Source: Anaerolineaceae bacterium (GTDB taxonomy: Bacteria; Chloroflexota; Anaerolineae; Anaerolineales; Anaerolineaceae). Taken from it: a stretch of 64,000 nucleotides of DNA. The position numbers were made by a program, and so were the translations under genes. How positions within the stretch are numbered: the first letter of the stretch is position 1; each line of letters begins with the position of its first letter. The stretch covers positions 124,001-188,000 of the forward strand of contig JAFPZX010000174.1 in assembly GCA_017417055.1 (NCBI GenBank). Direction: 5' to 3'. Under the pieces are notes generated by a model. It was given only the letters and a program-made list of their open reading frames with translations. It was not told where the DNA came from and searched no databases. This document shows positions 26,766-35,571 of the stretch, in pieces.

Positions 26766-29168
26766 ATGGAAAACACATCTGCTGAGGCGTCCCAATCAGA
26801 GGGATTGCAAATTAATCAGGATCAAAAAGCATGGAAGTTTATCCTGGACGCGAACAGCCGGGACAGAAAGCAATTGAACCATACTGCCATTACAGACGGC
26901 ACCAATATTTATACTTACAGGCTGATGTTCCGCCAGTGGGATCGCTATGCTTCCGTTTTTACCGCCCTCGGTATGACCGGAGAAAATCACGCCCGCGTCG
27001 GTGTTCTGGGATCTCCCTCCGCGGAAACCATCTTCGTTATGTACGCGTTGAACATGGTCGGCGCAGAAATATCTTTCGTTGCCCCATACACAACATTCAG
27101 ACCAAAACGGCTTAAACATACCATAAAGGAAGAGAATCTTACTGATTTTATCATCACAGATGACTTTGCCATGCCGGATCTGATCAGCGATCTGCTTTCC
27201 CGCAAAAGTGAATTAGGGCTGCGCAACATCATTTTACTCCATATTCCGGTGGGAGGTCCCGCTGTTCCGGCCGCAATGAGAGCCGCACAGGAAGCAAAAT
27301 ACACATTTCTCAAAACCTGGTTCAGACCGATCTGCATGGAAACGCTCCTCTCCGCTTATGGCGATGTTCCGGTAGATTATATTTCTGAAGAGAGCAGCGA
27401 CAGCGCTTTTATTCTGCATACATCCGGCACAACCAATGGCGTCGGAAAACCGGTTGTACTTTCTGACAAAGCATTTAATTCCGTTCCTGTCTCTTTATCC
27501 AAACTGTCTCAATTATCATTTGCCATGGCAGACCCAATCAGCGGATTGGCCGTTGATTTGAGTAATTCCTACGGCATTATTGATCAGGTTCATGTACCGC
27601 TTGCCCTGGGAGGAACCATTGCTGTCGTTCCCGGCGGCATGCTCAACCCCGGGTTTTACAAGGCAATCCCTGAATATCAAATCACATTCCTTTTTGCAAT
27701 CAGTGCCGCACTGGAAGGCTGGATGAAGCTGCCGAAGGATACCAAATTCGATTTTTCAAGCCTGCGCTGCATTGTGGTCGGCGGTGCTGCTGTTTCCGCA
27801 AAGGATAAACAACGGTACAGTGAATTTCTGCGGGAACATGGCTGTGAAAATTTTGTTTTCCTGAATGGCTATGGCATCTCTGAAATGGGCGGCGCCTGCT
27901 GCCTTTCCACACCGGATTTGGAAGATGAGGCCATCGGCTATCTGCTGCCCGGTGTCGACCTGCGTTTATATGATGACGAAAATGATACGTACTATACGCT
28001 TCAAGACGCACCCTGTGAAGGGATCCTGTATCTGAATGCCCCCTCCGGTGCCACACCCATGCTGGACGACATAGAAATTTTGAAACTTTTTTCTATCGAC
28101 GGAAATCCCTTTGTCTGCACAAATGACTTTGTCAGCCTCGATGAGACAGGAAAACTCACCTACCTTGGCAGAGCCAGACGCTATTTCATCAACGATGAAG
28201 GCAGAAATTACGAAGCGGGAAAAGTGGAAACCGTAATCGCCCGTCAGCCCGGCATTGAATGCTGCTGTGTTGTCCCGGTATTTATGAAAAATGACCATGA
28301 CAACATTCCTATGCTGTGTGTGCAGGTTCTGAAGGAAAAGGAAGATGTTTCAGCCCTTGAGACAGTTCGCAAAGTCTTGCAGAAAGTGTTCGTTACGGAA
28401 AAATCACTTTCCGAGGAAAACATCCCGGTTCGTGTCCTGATCTCTCCGAAGCTGCCGCGGAACGCCAACGGCAAACTTGATTTGTTCGGCATTGCCCAGG
28501 GTCAGGCAGAGGGGGATATGTATGAGGTCAAACCAATCCGTTTCGGAGGAGTTGTCAGCGATTTTCAATTGATTTACTGCGAAGAAAAATCGGCTGACAT
28601 GCTCAGAGAACTATTTGATGGAATTAAGACTGATCTGAAAGACAGTCTCTCATTCAAAAATTCACAAACAAATATGGAGATGAACAATATGAGTAAAAAC
28701 AATAATCAGTTTATGCCCTTCAATCCGATGAACTGGATGAACCAGGCAAACGAGAACACTCCCGCTCCGTTCCCGATGTTCCCGATGCCCAATTTCCAGG
28801 CTATGCAGCAGATGGCTGCACAGGTGTTGAACCTGAAGATGAATCAGGCAGCAGCCTATTTCAACCAGATGGCTCAGACCGGCGCCACCATGCTCTCACA
28901 GCTGTACCTGCAGCACTCATCAATGGTTCAGCAGGCTGCCGCACAGGACAAAGAATTGATGAAGCAGTTCGAAAAAGTGTTTGCCAAGTCCGATGATGAC
29001 GACGAAAAGGCTGAAAAGTCAGCTGAGAAAAAGGCTGAAAAATCTGCTGAAAAGTCCGCCGAAAAAGCTGCAGAAAAGGCTGATGATAAAAAGGCTGAAA
29101 AAAAGGCTGAAAAATCTGCAGAAAAAGCTGATGAGAAAAAAGCTGACGAAAAGCCTGCCGGAAAATAA
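26766..29168 (+). CDS. AMP-dependent ligase fused to phasin-like, Lys/Ala-rich tail
   Basis: 800 residues. Residues 1 to about 610 are an ANL-superfamily acyl/aryl adenylating enzyme: the P-loop TSGTTNGVGKP, YGISEMGG, the hinge area GKLTYLGRARRYFINDEG and the catalytic Lys motif RNANGK. From about residue 640 a Met/Gln/Asn-rich amphipathic helix region (NFQAMQQMAAQVLNLKMNQ) resembles phasins, and the last 60 residues repeat KAEKSAEK-type units like histone H1 tails. An in-frame ATG with upstream GGAGA at 28689 could also start the tail as a separate protein. Likely attached to a lipid or polymer granule, activating its acyl or hydroxyacyl substrate; inference. Followed by a weak stem-loop and then budA. 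Confidence 0.82.
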   Translation: MENTSAEASQSEGLQINQDQKAWKFILDANSRDRKQLNHTAITDGTNIYTYRLMFRQWDRYASVFTALGMTGENHARVGVLGSPSAETIFVMYALNMVGAEISFVAPYTTFRPKRLKHTIKEENLTDFIITDDFAMPDLISDLLSRKSELGLRNIILLHIPVGGPAVPAAMRAAQEAKYTFLKTWFRPICMETLLSAYGDVPVDYISEESSDSAFILHTSGTTNGVGKPVVLSDKAFNSVPVSLSKLSQLSFAMADPISGLAVDLSNSYGIIDQVHVPLALGGTIAVVPGGMLNPGFYKAIPEYQITFLFAISAALEGWMKLPKDTKFDFSSLRCIVVGGAAVSAKDKQRYSEFLREHGCENFVFLNGYGISEMGGACCLSTPDLEDEAIGYLLPGVDLRLYDDENDTYYTLQDAPCEGILYLNAPSGATPMLDDIEILKLFSIDGNPFVCTNDFVSLDETGKLTYLGRARRYFINDEGRNYEAGKVETVIARQPGIECCCVVPVFMKNDHDNIPMLCVQVLKEKEDVSALETVRKVLQKVFVTEKSLSEENIPVRVLISPKLPRNANGKLDLFGIAQGQAEGDMYEVKPIRFGGVVSDFQLIYCEEKSADMLRELFDGIKTDLKDSLSFKNSQTNMEMNNMSKNNNQFMPFNPMNWMNQANENTPAPFPMFPMPNFQAMQQMAAQVLNLKMNQAAAYFNQMAQTGATMLSQLYLQHSSMVQQAAAQDKELMKQFEKVFAKSDDDDEKAEKSAEKKAEKSAEKSAEKAAEKADDKKAEKKAEKSAEKADEKKADEKPAGK

Positions 29169-29205
29169 TTTACGATCCGAAACTTTCACAGTTTTACAGG
29201 AAGGA

Positions 29206-29232
29206 ACTGCCGTACATTATTTGTGCGGCAGT
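29206..29232 (+). terminator. weak intergenic stem-loop before budA
   Basis: ACTGCCG (29206-29212) pairs with CGGCAGT (29226-29232), with only a short T-rich tail. Could be a weak terminator or mRNA-processing hairpin between the ligase and decarboxylase genes. Confidence 0.4.
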
Positions 29233-29258
29233 CTTAAATTCGATAAGGAGAAAATTAC

Positions 29259-30101
29259 ATGATTAATTCTATTAATGGAAAGAGATTTCGTGCGTATACA
29301 GTCCTATTCGCTATGGCATTATTCTTTATTATTTTCAGCAGTATAAATGCTCAAGGCCCTTCAGACAATAACGCGGCTCAAAGAGATGTTATCAACCAGG
29401 TTTCTCTTCTCCAGGGTCTTACTTTTGGTGATTACAACGGAAGTATTCCCGCAGCCCGGCTTAAAGAACTCGGAGATACCGGCATCGGTACATTTGATGC
29501 CCTGAATGGTGAACTGATCATGCTCGAAGGCATTGTTTATAGGGCTGCCTTTGATGGAACGATTGAGGTTGTTGCCGATGAGGAGACAATTCCTTTTTCA
29601 AATGTTACATTTTTTGATATCGATGAAAAATTTCAAATCAGTGGTATAGACAACGTTAATGCGCTGAAAGATATGCTCGATAAAAAAGTCAGTCAAACCG
29701 GTGATAACCGCTTTTATATGGTCAAGATTGAAGGTGTCTTCAATACGATGCAGGTAAGGAGTGAACTTCCTCAGACAAAACCATATAAGCCACTGGCAGT
29801 TGTTCTGGAAACCGATCAGACTTTTTTTGACTACGAAAATATTGCGGGAACAGTCGTTGGCTTGTACTGTCCGGCATATATGAGTGATTTGAATGCCGTC
29901 GGCTGGCATTTCCATTTTATTTCGGATGACAGACAGTCCGGAGGTCATGTACTGAATCTCAGCGCCGAGGATATCGACGTAAGTCTCGACCGGTCAGATT
30001 ATTTTGCCATGGTGCTTCCTGATAATGAGATGTTTAACAATTTTGACCTCACCATCGATCAAAGTGAAGACATTAAGAAAGTTGAAACAGGAGAAGACTG
30101 A
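29259..30101 (+). CDS. budA: acetolactate decarboxylase, predicted exported
   Basis: Converts alpha-acetolactate to acetoin, the first committed step to acetoin and butanediol. 280 residues. Family landmarks are clear: GIGTFDALNGELIMLEG, YRAAFDG, and the zinc motif GWHFHFISDDRQSGGH with His 217, His 219 and His 230. Residues 11-32 (YTVLFAMALFFIIFSSINA) look like a signal peptide, so the enzyme may be secreted or periplasmic, as in a few Bacillus relatives. GGAG precedes the ATG. No acetolactate synthase or butanediol dehydrogenase gene is in the window. Confidence 0.93.
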   Translation: MINSINGKRFRAYTVLFAMALFFIIFSSINAQGPSDNNAAQRDVINQVSLLQGLTFGDYNGSIPAARLKELGDTGIGTFDALNGELIMLEGIVYRAAFDGTIEVVADEETIPFSNVTFFDIDEKFQISGIDNVNALKDMLDKKVSQTGDNRFYMVKIEGVFNTMQVRSELPQTKPYKPLAVVLETDQTFFDYENIAGTVVGLYCPAYMSDLNAVGWHFHFISDDRQSGGHVLNLSAEDIDVSLDRSDYFAMVLPDNEMFNNFDLTIDQSEDIKKVETGED

Positions 30102-30112
30102 GCGAAAAAATA

Positions 30113-30207
30113 AGAATACACTGATTAAATGGGTTTCAACGACAGTTCTCCTCGTTTCATGGGAGAACTGTTTTCCCCTCTTCACCGGAATAAATCAGCG
30201 TTTTCAT
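30113..30207. repeat. MITE-like dispersed repeat, family 1
   Basis: Ends actgattaaatg and gaataaatcagcg with the core hairpin gacagttctcctcgtttc / gggagaactgttttccc. It lies just behind budA. Confidence 0.8.
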
Positions 30208-30313
30208 AATCTCCGGTTGTACACAAGAAACACTAAAAAACACTGTTCGGCACATAAGCGATACACAGGAGGCAGGCTCCATATTCATCAACCTGATTTG
30301 GTATAAATAAGGT

Positions 30314-32281
30314 ATGAAAAAATTATTTACAATCGATGATATTGCTGTTGCACTCATTTCGGCACTGGGATATGGCTTTGGTGAAACAATCGCGAGACTT
30401 TCCGGCTGGCCGGAGCCTGTTTGCATGGCGGCGAGTTTTATTCTCGGTCTTGTGTTTGAATCAATCATAAATAAAATTGCCCTCAGTAAAGACGTCCAGA
30501 AAAACCCGACAAACAGGATCATTACCTATGTTTCAATTTCTCTCATTTTTCTGGCTGCCCAATATATTTCAGTTTCCCGTCTTGGCGTGTCCATGTTGGA
30601 ATATGTAAAAGACCAGATTGTTTACGTTGTCGGCTTTCCCATTCTTGGCTTTATCGTGAATCTGCTCATCCGTTGGTATCGCGTACAAAAGATCCGCAAG
30701 GTGTATGGGGATGGAAGCCGGGGATTTGTATTCGATGTAAAAAAAGAAGACATTGAAGATTTGAACCGACAAAATCAGGTCGTTAAAGAATACGATAACA
30801 ATAGCGCGATCAAGACAAGAACCGGCACCTACATTGGGGTGAAATACAAAAAAACCATTTATTATTTGGGGATTCCCTACGCAAAACCGCCGGTTGATGA
30901 ACGCAGATGGAAGGCTCCCGAACCACTTCCTTCCTCAGATGCTGTATATGAAGCAAAGAATTTCGGTCCCTCTGCCATACAGGTTGAGCACAGTGGATTG
31001 ATTCTGAAAAATCACAGACAAAGCGAAGACTGTCTCAGCTTAAATATCTGTGTCGGAACAAAAAAATCCGAAGCCAAAAAACCTGTTTTAGTGTTGTTCC
31101 ATCCCGGTGATTTTACTTACGGAGGTTCCGCGGATCCTTTGATGTACGGTTCTAATTTTGTAGACAAACATCAGGACATTGTGTTCGTAAGCTTTAATTA
31201 CCGCCTTGGCATTTTTGGATTTATCGATTTTTCAGAAGTTCCCGGAGGAGAGGCTTACCCAGATACACTGAACCTCGGTCTGTTGGATCAGGTTGCAGCG
31301 CTGAAATGGATCAAGGAAAATATCTCAGTGTTTGGAGGCGATCCCGATCGGATCACCGTGCTTGGTTTTGATTCCGGAGCAACAACTATTCTTCTTCTCG
31401 CATCAAGTGGTCAGGCAAAAGACTTGTTCCAAAAAGCATTCATCTTTAATGGCAGCCCGATGTCGGTATATGACACACCGGAAGGTGCCCGGTCTTTGGC
31501 AAAGAGTCTCCTGAAAGAAACAAATACTTCGACGATGTCAGAGCTTTTACAATTGGATACAGAATCCCTGCGGAATGCTGCCCAAAAGCTTTGGAAGAAC
31601 ATGTGTGCACCAACCTGTGACGGAACTTGGTTCCCGGTTGATTTGTATCAAGCATTTCAGAACGGTGCAGCATCAGGAATAGAGTTTATTATCGGTATTC
31701 CCGGAAAGGGGAATCAGGTAATCCACTCCGTTGTCGGCGACCGGAATTTCGAAGATATCTTATCTATTGCTATGGACACACTGCAGAACAGCAATGATGA
31801 ATCCATCATGAAAGAAATAAAAGCATATATTGAGGCACAAACTGCGTCATCGACCAAACAGGAAGCACAATCAAAGCTGATTGAGCAGTTTTTAGCTGCC
31901 TGTGTCTACCATGTCGCGGTAAAGTTGTCAGAAGGCGGGAATAATGTTCATCTTCTGTACTGGGATGAGAAACCATTGATCGAAAAACTGGGTTCGGGCA
32001 CGGTCGATGCGGCTGCGGCATTACTCGGCAACAGCGAAGCACTACAGTTATATGGCAATGTAATGAATGAGGATCTGTCGGAGATACTGCAGACATTTTT
32101 ACAAAAATTTATAGAAGGAAATGACCTGTTGCTATATAATAATGAAATTAAAGGAGTTGATGCAATTGATTGGAAAGCATATCCAAATGCTCTCATCGTT
32201 GCAGACGAAAAATTCATTTGCGATACTGTTAAAGACAAGTTATCCGATGGTAAAGGTTTATTGAACCTTCTGCTAAAATAA
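30314..32281 (+). CDS. membrane-anchored type B carboxylesterase-like protein with changed catalytic residues
   Basis: 655 residues. About four N-terminal membrane helices (7-120) are followed by a carboxylesterase/para-nitrobenzyl esterase fold: YLGIPYAKPPV, SEDCLSLNI, NYRLGIFGF, LLDQVAALKWI and FGGDPDRITVLG. The nucleophile elbow, normally G-E-S-A-G, reads G-F-D-S-G with Asp 353 at the Ser position. The oxyanion-hole HGGGF region reads HPGDF (263-267). The segment that normally holds the catalytic His has Thr (SGTVDAAAALLGN). All three sites are changed, so it is probably a pseudoenzyme used for binding, as in neuroligin-like esterase relatives, though an Asp nucleophile is conceivable. Confidence 0.85.
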   Translation: MKKLFTIDDIAVALISALGYGFGETIARLSGWPEPVCMAASFILGLVFESIINKIALSKDVQKNPTNRIITYVSISLIFLAAQYISVSRLGVSMLEYVKDQIVYVVGFPILGFIVNLLIRWYRVQKIRKVYGDGSRGFVFDVKKEDIEDLNRQNQVVKEYDNNSAIKTRTGTYIGVKYKKTIYYLGIPYAKPPVDERRWKAPEPLPSSDAVYEAKNFGPSAIQVEHSGLILKNHRQSEDCLSLNICVGTKKSEAKKPVLVLFHPGDFTYGGSADPLMYGSNFVDKHQDIVFVSFNYRLGIFGFIDFSEVPGGEAYPDTLNLGLLDQVAALKWIKENISVFGGDPDRITVLGFDSGATTILLLASSGQAKDLFQKAFIFNGSPMSVYDTPEGARSLAKSLLKETNTSTMSELLQLDTESLRNAAQKLWKNMCAPTCDGTWFPVDLYQAFQNGAASGIEFIIGIPGKGNQVIHSVVGDRNFEDILSIAMDTLQNSNDESIMKEIKAYIEAQTASSTKQEAQSKLIEQFLAACVYHVAVKLSEGGNNVHLLYWDEKPLIEKLGSGTVDAAAALLGNSEALQLYGNVMNEDLSEILQTFLQKFIEGNDLLLYNNEIKGVDAIDWKAYPNALIVADEKFICDTVKDKLSDGKGLLNLLLK

Positions 32282-32287
32282 TCTGAC

Positions 32288-32370
32288 GGTTCAGGACGGA
32301 ACACACAGGGACACTCAAGCAGCCTGGCGCGCAGCCGGCAGTACAGGGAAAATGTCACCAGAGACGTGGT
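32288..32370. repeat. possible decayed family 2 repeat
   Basis: ggttcaggacggaacacacaggga resembles the left part of the elements at 42843 and 55013, but no clear right half remains. Confidence 0.35.
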
Positions 32371-32417
32371 GCTCAATTGTAGACCGTCATATAATTACAA
32401 AAAAAGGGTGCATTGAA

Positions 32418-33179
32418 ATGAGATCAATATTTAATAGTTCAGGTTTTTCTTTCAGAATAGTCATGCGGACTCTTCTGATATTATTGTGTATAAGTGCTGG
32501 AACTGCAAGCGTCTGTTATGCTGGTGTACTTTCTCAAAAAGAGGAGACAACTGTATCTGCAGATATTGAGCCGCAGGAAACAATTTCTGAACAAATTATC
32601 GCCGAAAAACTGGCAGAGGAACTGATTCAAACAGCAGTTCAGGTTGAACCTGAAATTACTGCGGTTCTCGTTTCGTTAGAATCAGAAAACGCCAGGCTTG
32701 TAGGGTTGGAACACCGTATCAAATCAAAGGAAAGTCTTAGCAGGAAAATCCTTGCAGATGCTCATGATATGGAAGTTTCCCTGGAAGAGGCTGCAGGAAC
32801 AATTGGGGATGTACTCCGTTATACATTGTGCATCGATGAAGAACTATATATTCCCACCGTCGAAAATGCGCTGAAAACTCTGGAAGAAAATCATATCTCG
32901 GTTATAAAATTCAAAAACAGATGGGGCGGAGAAGGCTATAAGGGAATCAATACAAACCTGAAAACCGAAAATGGTTTGATACTTGAACTGCAGCTGCATA
33001 CCCCCGCATCTTTTGAAGCGAAAGAACTTGAGCACGCGAATTACGAAATTGCACGCAGTGAAACTTCCACAGAAGAGGAAAAAAAGGCTGCTGCTGCATT
33101 GGCAATAGAAATATATGCCAAAGTTCCTGTGCCGGAAGGCTCACCGGAGTATGTTTGGGAGATAAAACCGGATAACTGA
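32418..33179 (+). CDS. exported RelA/SpoT-fold alarmone synthetase-like protein
   Basis: 253 residues. I take the ATG at 32418 because AAGGGTG precedes it and a signal peptide follows directly (IVMRTLLILLCISAGTASV, cut near CYAG). From about residue 90 a RelA/SpoT synthetase-like domain is seen: RIKSKESLSRK (100-110), DVLRYT (Asp 131), GYKGIN (Tyr 174), the E-x-Q motif ELQLHT (Glu 190, Gln 192), AKELEH (His 206) and NYE. These are the nucleotide-binding and catalytic positions of the family and appear intact. The DVLRYT and ELQLHTPASF wording fits the toxin-type subgroup. Exported members would act outside the cell or on competitors; no immunity gene is obvious nearby. Confidence 0.8.
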   Translation: MRSIFNSSGFSFRIVMRTLLILLCISAGTASVCYAGVLSQKEETTVSADIEPQETISEQIIAEKLAEELIQTAVQVEPEITAVLVSLESENARLVGLEHRIKSKESLSRKILADAHDMEVSLEEAAGTIGDVLRYTLCIDEELYIPTVENALKTLEENHISVIKFKNRWGGEGYKGINTNLKTENGLILELQLHTPASFEAKELEHANYEIARSETSTEEEKKAAAALAIEIYAKVPVPEGSPEYVWEIKPDN

Positions 33180-33266
33180 GCTTGATTGCCATTCTTACGC
33201 GCAGGAAATAATACATTCTTCATTTCTGCAAAGTTTTTTTACCTGAAAGGAGTCCGTAAATTTACC

Positions 33267-33476
33267 ATGGAAGAGACCAAATATTATCGCTATGACATTG
33301 GAAATGTTATTGTCCGAAAAACCGGAGACCTTATTGAAAAAATGGGAAAGAACAACACCTGGGAACCCGCACCGCACCTTATTTACCGATTCATGTCCGG
33401 AAATATGAGCCTTACCGAAATTTCAAAAGAAGATGCAGAAGAGATGATCAAACAGCACAAAAGAGAAAATGAATAA
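33267..33476 (+). CDS. small hypothetical protein
   Basis: 69 residues from the ATG at 33267, with AAAGGAG about 14 bp upstream; the longer frame begins without a ribosome site. Highly charged, soluble (YRYDIGNVIVRKTGDLIEKM). Between the RelA/SpoT-fold gene (88 bp before) and a zinc-ribbon gene (21 bp after). It could be an accessory or antidote to the former, but nothing in the sequence shows that. Confidence 0.6.
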   Translation: MEETKYYRYDIGNVIVRKTGDLIEKMGKNNTWEPAPHLIYRFMSGNMSLTEISKEDAEEMIKQHKRENE

Positions 33477-33497
33477 CGATAAAAACGGAGGTGTTTT

Positions 33498-33752
33498 ATG
33501 AGCACTTGTTCGAATTGCGGCAGGGAGATTGCTGATGGGGAAACGAAATGTCCGGTGTGCGGAAAGGAGATTTCCGATCAGTCAAATGAAAAAGCACAGG
33601 TGAGAGCAGTTCCGAACATTCCCCGGCGGGATCCGGATCCGCTGCCGGAGCATCCGGCTTCGGGCGGAGCTTCCGGCGGGAATTTCTCCAAAATCCTGCT
33701 GATTGCCGCGGTTATAATAATTTTGATATATGTGATTTTTTTGAGGAAATAA
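33498..33752 (+). CDS. zinc-ribbon, tail-anchored small protein
   Basis: 84 residues. One zinc-ribbon unit with two CxxC pairs (CSNCGREIADGETKCPVCG), a Pro-rich linker, then a C-terminal membrane helix (ILLIAAVIIILIYVIFL). Such proteins are common in anaerobes and their function is unknown. GGAGG ribosome site; probably co-transcribed with the preceding small gene. Confidence 0.75.
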   Translation: MSTCSNCGREIADGETKCPVCGKEISDQSNEKAQVRAVPNIPRRDPDPLPEHPASGGASGGNFSKILLIAAVIIILIYVIFLRK

Positions 33753-33784
33753 GCGGCTTACAAACGGAAAAACCCGAGATATAC

Positions 33785-33869
33785 TAAGAAAATGATGATT
33801 GGAGGGAGGACGGTTTAGTGCTTAGCACAAAACCGTCCCCGCGGCATAATTCAATCAGTGTTCGCCTAA
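33785..33869. repeat. MITE-like dispersed repeat, family 1
   Basis: Core hairpin gaggacggtttagtgcttag / cacaaaaccgtcccc and right end aattcaatcagtgttcgcct. The right end supplies the stop codon of the convergent zinc-finger gene at 33866. Confidence 0.75.
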
Positions 33870-34279
33870 TTCTGTTTCCAGGATTTGCGCTTCGCCTGAC
33901 ATTCCCTGCAGTAGTTCGGCCAGTGCCGGATATTTGATGGAAACGTGAATTCCTTCCCGCAGCCGCGGCACTTTCTCGTGACCTGATCAACGATTTTATA
34001 TTTTCTTCTGCACTCCTGACAGTAATCAGGCCAGTTCTGGACTTCTTCCGGAAGGGTGAAGGTTTTCCCACATTTTTTACATGTCCGCGTGATCATCCCC
34101 CGTTCCGGCCATGTCCCGGTTTTGTTCTCCGGGATTGGTTCCGGAGACTGCTTTTGAGAAGAAACATGAGGAACCTGTTCCCCGCCGGATCGATCCGTCG
34201 TGTGGAAATTATCCTCTCCTGATGTTAGATTTTCTTCTCTGTTCTGCCGGGCAAATAAGCGCTTTATTCTATAAAACAT
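33866..34279 (-). CDS. double zinc-ribbon protein
   Basis: 137 residues. A basic, polar N-terminal 60 residues (a possible start at a Met further in) precedes two zinc-ribbon units, CKKCGKTFTLPEEVQNWPDYC and CRGCGKEFTFPSNIRHWPNYC (each with a second CxxC that completes the site). The pattern is like the unit in the 8048-8374 gene. The family is of unknown function. Stop codon lies in a family 1 repeat end, which suggests the C-terminus may have been altered by the insertion. Confidence 0.72.
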   Translation of the reverse strand: MFYRIKRLFARQNREENLTSGEDNFHTTDRSGGEQVPHVSSQKQSPEPIPENKTGTWPERGMITRTCKKCGKTFTLPEEVQNWPDYCQECRRKYKIVDQVTRKCRGCGKEFTFPSNIRHWPNYCRECQAKRKSWKQN

Positions 34280-34319
34280 GTGTATTTTTTCTCCTTCATG
34301 ATGTTGGAATATAACTTAT

Positions 34320-35429
34320 CTATTGACCAACCTTTTGATTTGCTATTTGCTTTTTTTCGAGCTGATCTACATATTTATCAAATTCTATTTTCAACCAGGC
34401 GGCAATTGGCGCGGAAACGAGCATTCCCACAATGCCGCCCACAGCACCACCTGCAATCATGGCGGTAAAAACCAACAGCGGATGAATAGCAATACTCCGG
34501 CTCATGAGTCGTGGGTTAATCACATTGGCATCGATCTGCATCAGCAGTATCAGGACAACCGCACCAAGGATGAATTTGCTCATCAGGTTCTCACTCAGAC
34601 AAATAACAAGCAAAACAATGAGCCCGCCAATGGGTCCCACGAAAGGTATCAGATTTCCAATAGCAGTCATCAGTCCAATTACGAATGAATATGGAATGCC
34701 GCAGATGAACATGGCAATAGTCACCATCACAAAAACCAACAGAGCGTCCAACAGTTTTCCGCGGATATAGCCGGAAAAGCAGCGGTCTGCGTCCCTGATG
34801 ATTTCCTGAACTTTTTCGCGATATTCGGGTTTGACAAAGATATTCAGAATGCGAGACCAGTAGGCGCCAATATTTTTCGAATCCAACAGGAAATAAAAGG
34901 CAAAGATCACGGAAAAGAAAAGATTGGATGCAATATCGGAAACGCTGCCAAATATACCGGTGATTTTTCCGAAGGTATCGCCGAGAATACTGCTGTTTTC
35001 TGAAAGCCAGTCCTGAATCTTCGTTGTAATCTCGTCGATTTGCAGGCCCAGTGATCCAATCAGTGATTTGATATTTTCGGAATCGATCGTGACCTTATTT
35101 GTCTGGTTCCGAACCGTAACAGCGATGAGGAAAACAGCCCCTGCAAAAATTGCCGCCACCAGCAGCGTTGTGATGATCACAGCAGCCAGCCGTGCTGATT
35201 TGACCGAGAATGTCTTTTCGATCTTTTGAATTACCGGTTCAAAAAGATAGGCAATGATCCCACCGGTTATGATCGGGCGCAGCACCAGCCCGATAACATC
35301 AAATATTTTTTTGAAAAAGCCACCGGAAATCGACAGTATCATGCACAAAACAAAAATTATCACCGCGGTTATGATGGTATATACTGCGATTTTGGTATAT
35401 CGTTTGTCAATAGAATCTCTCAATTTCAT
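34320..35429 (-). CDS. AI-2E family transporter (PF01594-type)
   Basis: 369-residue integral membrane protein with about seven or eight helices. The family signature region AIGNLIPFVGPIGGLIVLLV and the C-terminal VGGIVGMLVSAPIAAWLKIEF are clear. Members include TqsA-like exporters and sodium/proton exchangers; substrate is not predictable. Stands alone, facing away from the YfhO gene. Confidence 0.9.
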   Translation of the reverse strand: MKLRDSIDKRYTKIAVYTIITAVIIFVLCMILSISGGFFKKIFDVIGLVLRPIITGGIIAYLFEPVIQKIEKTFSVKSARLAAVIITTLLVAAIFAGAVFLIAVTVRNQTNKVTIDSENIKSLIGSLGLQIDEITTKIQDWLSENSSILGDTFGKITGIFGSVSDIASNLFFSVIFAFYFLLDSKNIGAYWSRILNIFVKPEYREKVQEIIRDADRCFSGYIRGKLLDALLVFVMVTIAMFICGIPYSFVIGLMTAIGNLIPFVGPIGGLIVLLVICLSENLMSKFILGAVVLILLMQIDANVINPRLMSRSIAIHPLLVFTAMIAGGAVGGIVGMLVSAPIAAWLKIEFDKYVDQLEKKQIANQKVGQ

Positions 35430-35571
35430 TTATGATATTCCTGATTATTATCTGTAACACGTATCCGTTTTTTGTAAAAGGTTCTCACAATTCACAAGTT
35501 TATCGGCTTCGCTCCACAGGTTTCAATTTCGGGTATCCTCTATTTTTGCTGTCTGTTATTATACCCAAAAG

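Noticed and set aside
28981..29262. Lys-rich frame overlapping the tail of the ligase gene
   Set aside because: Shadow of the KAEK repeat in another frame.
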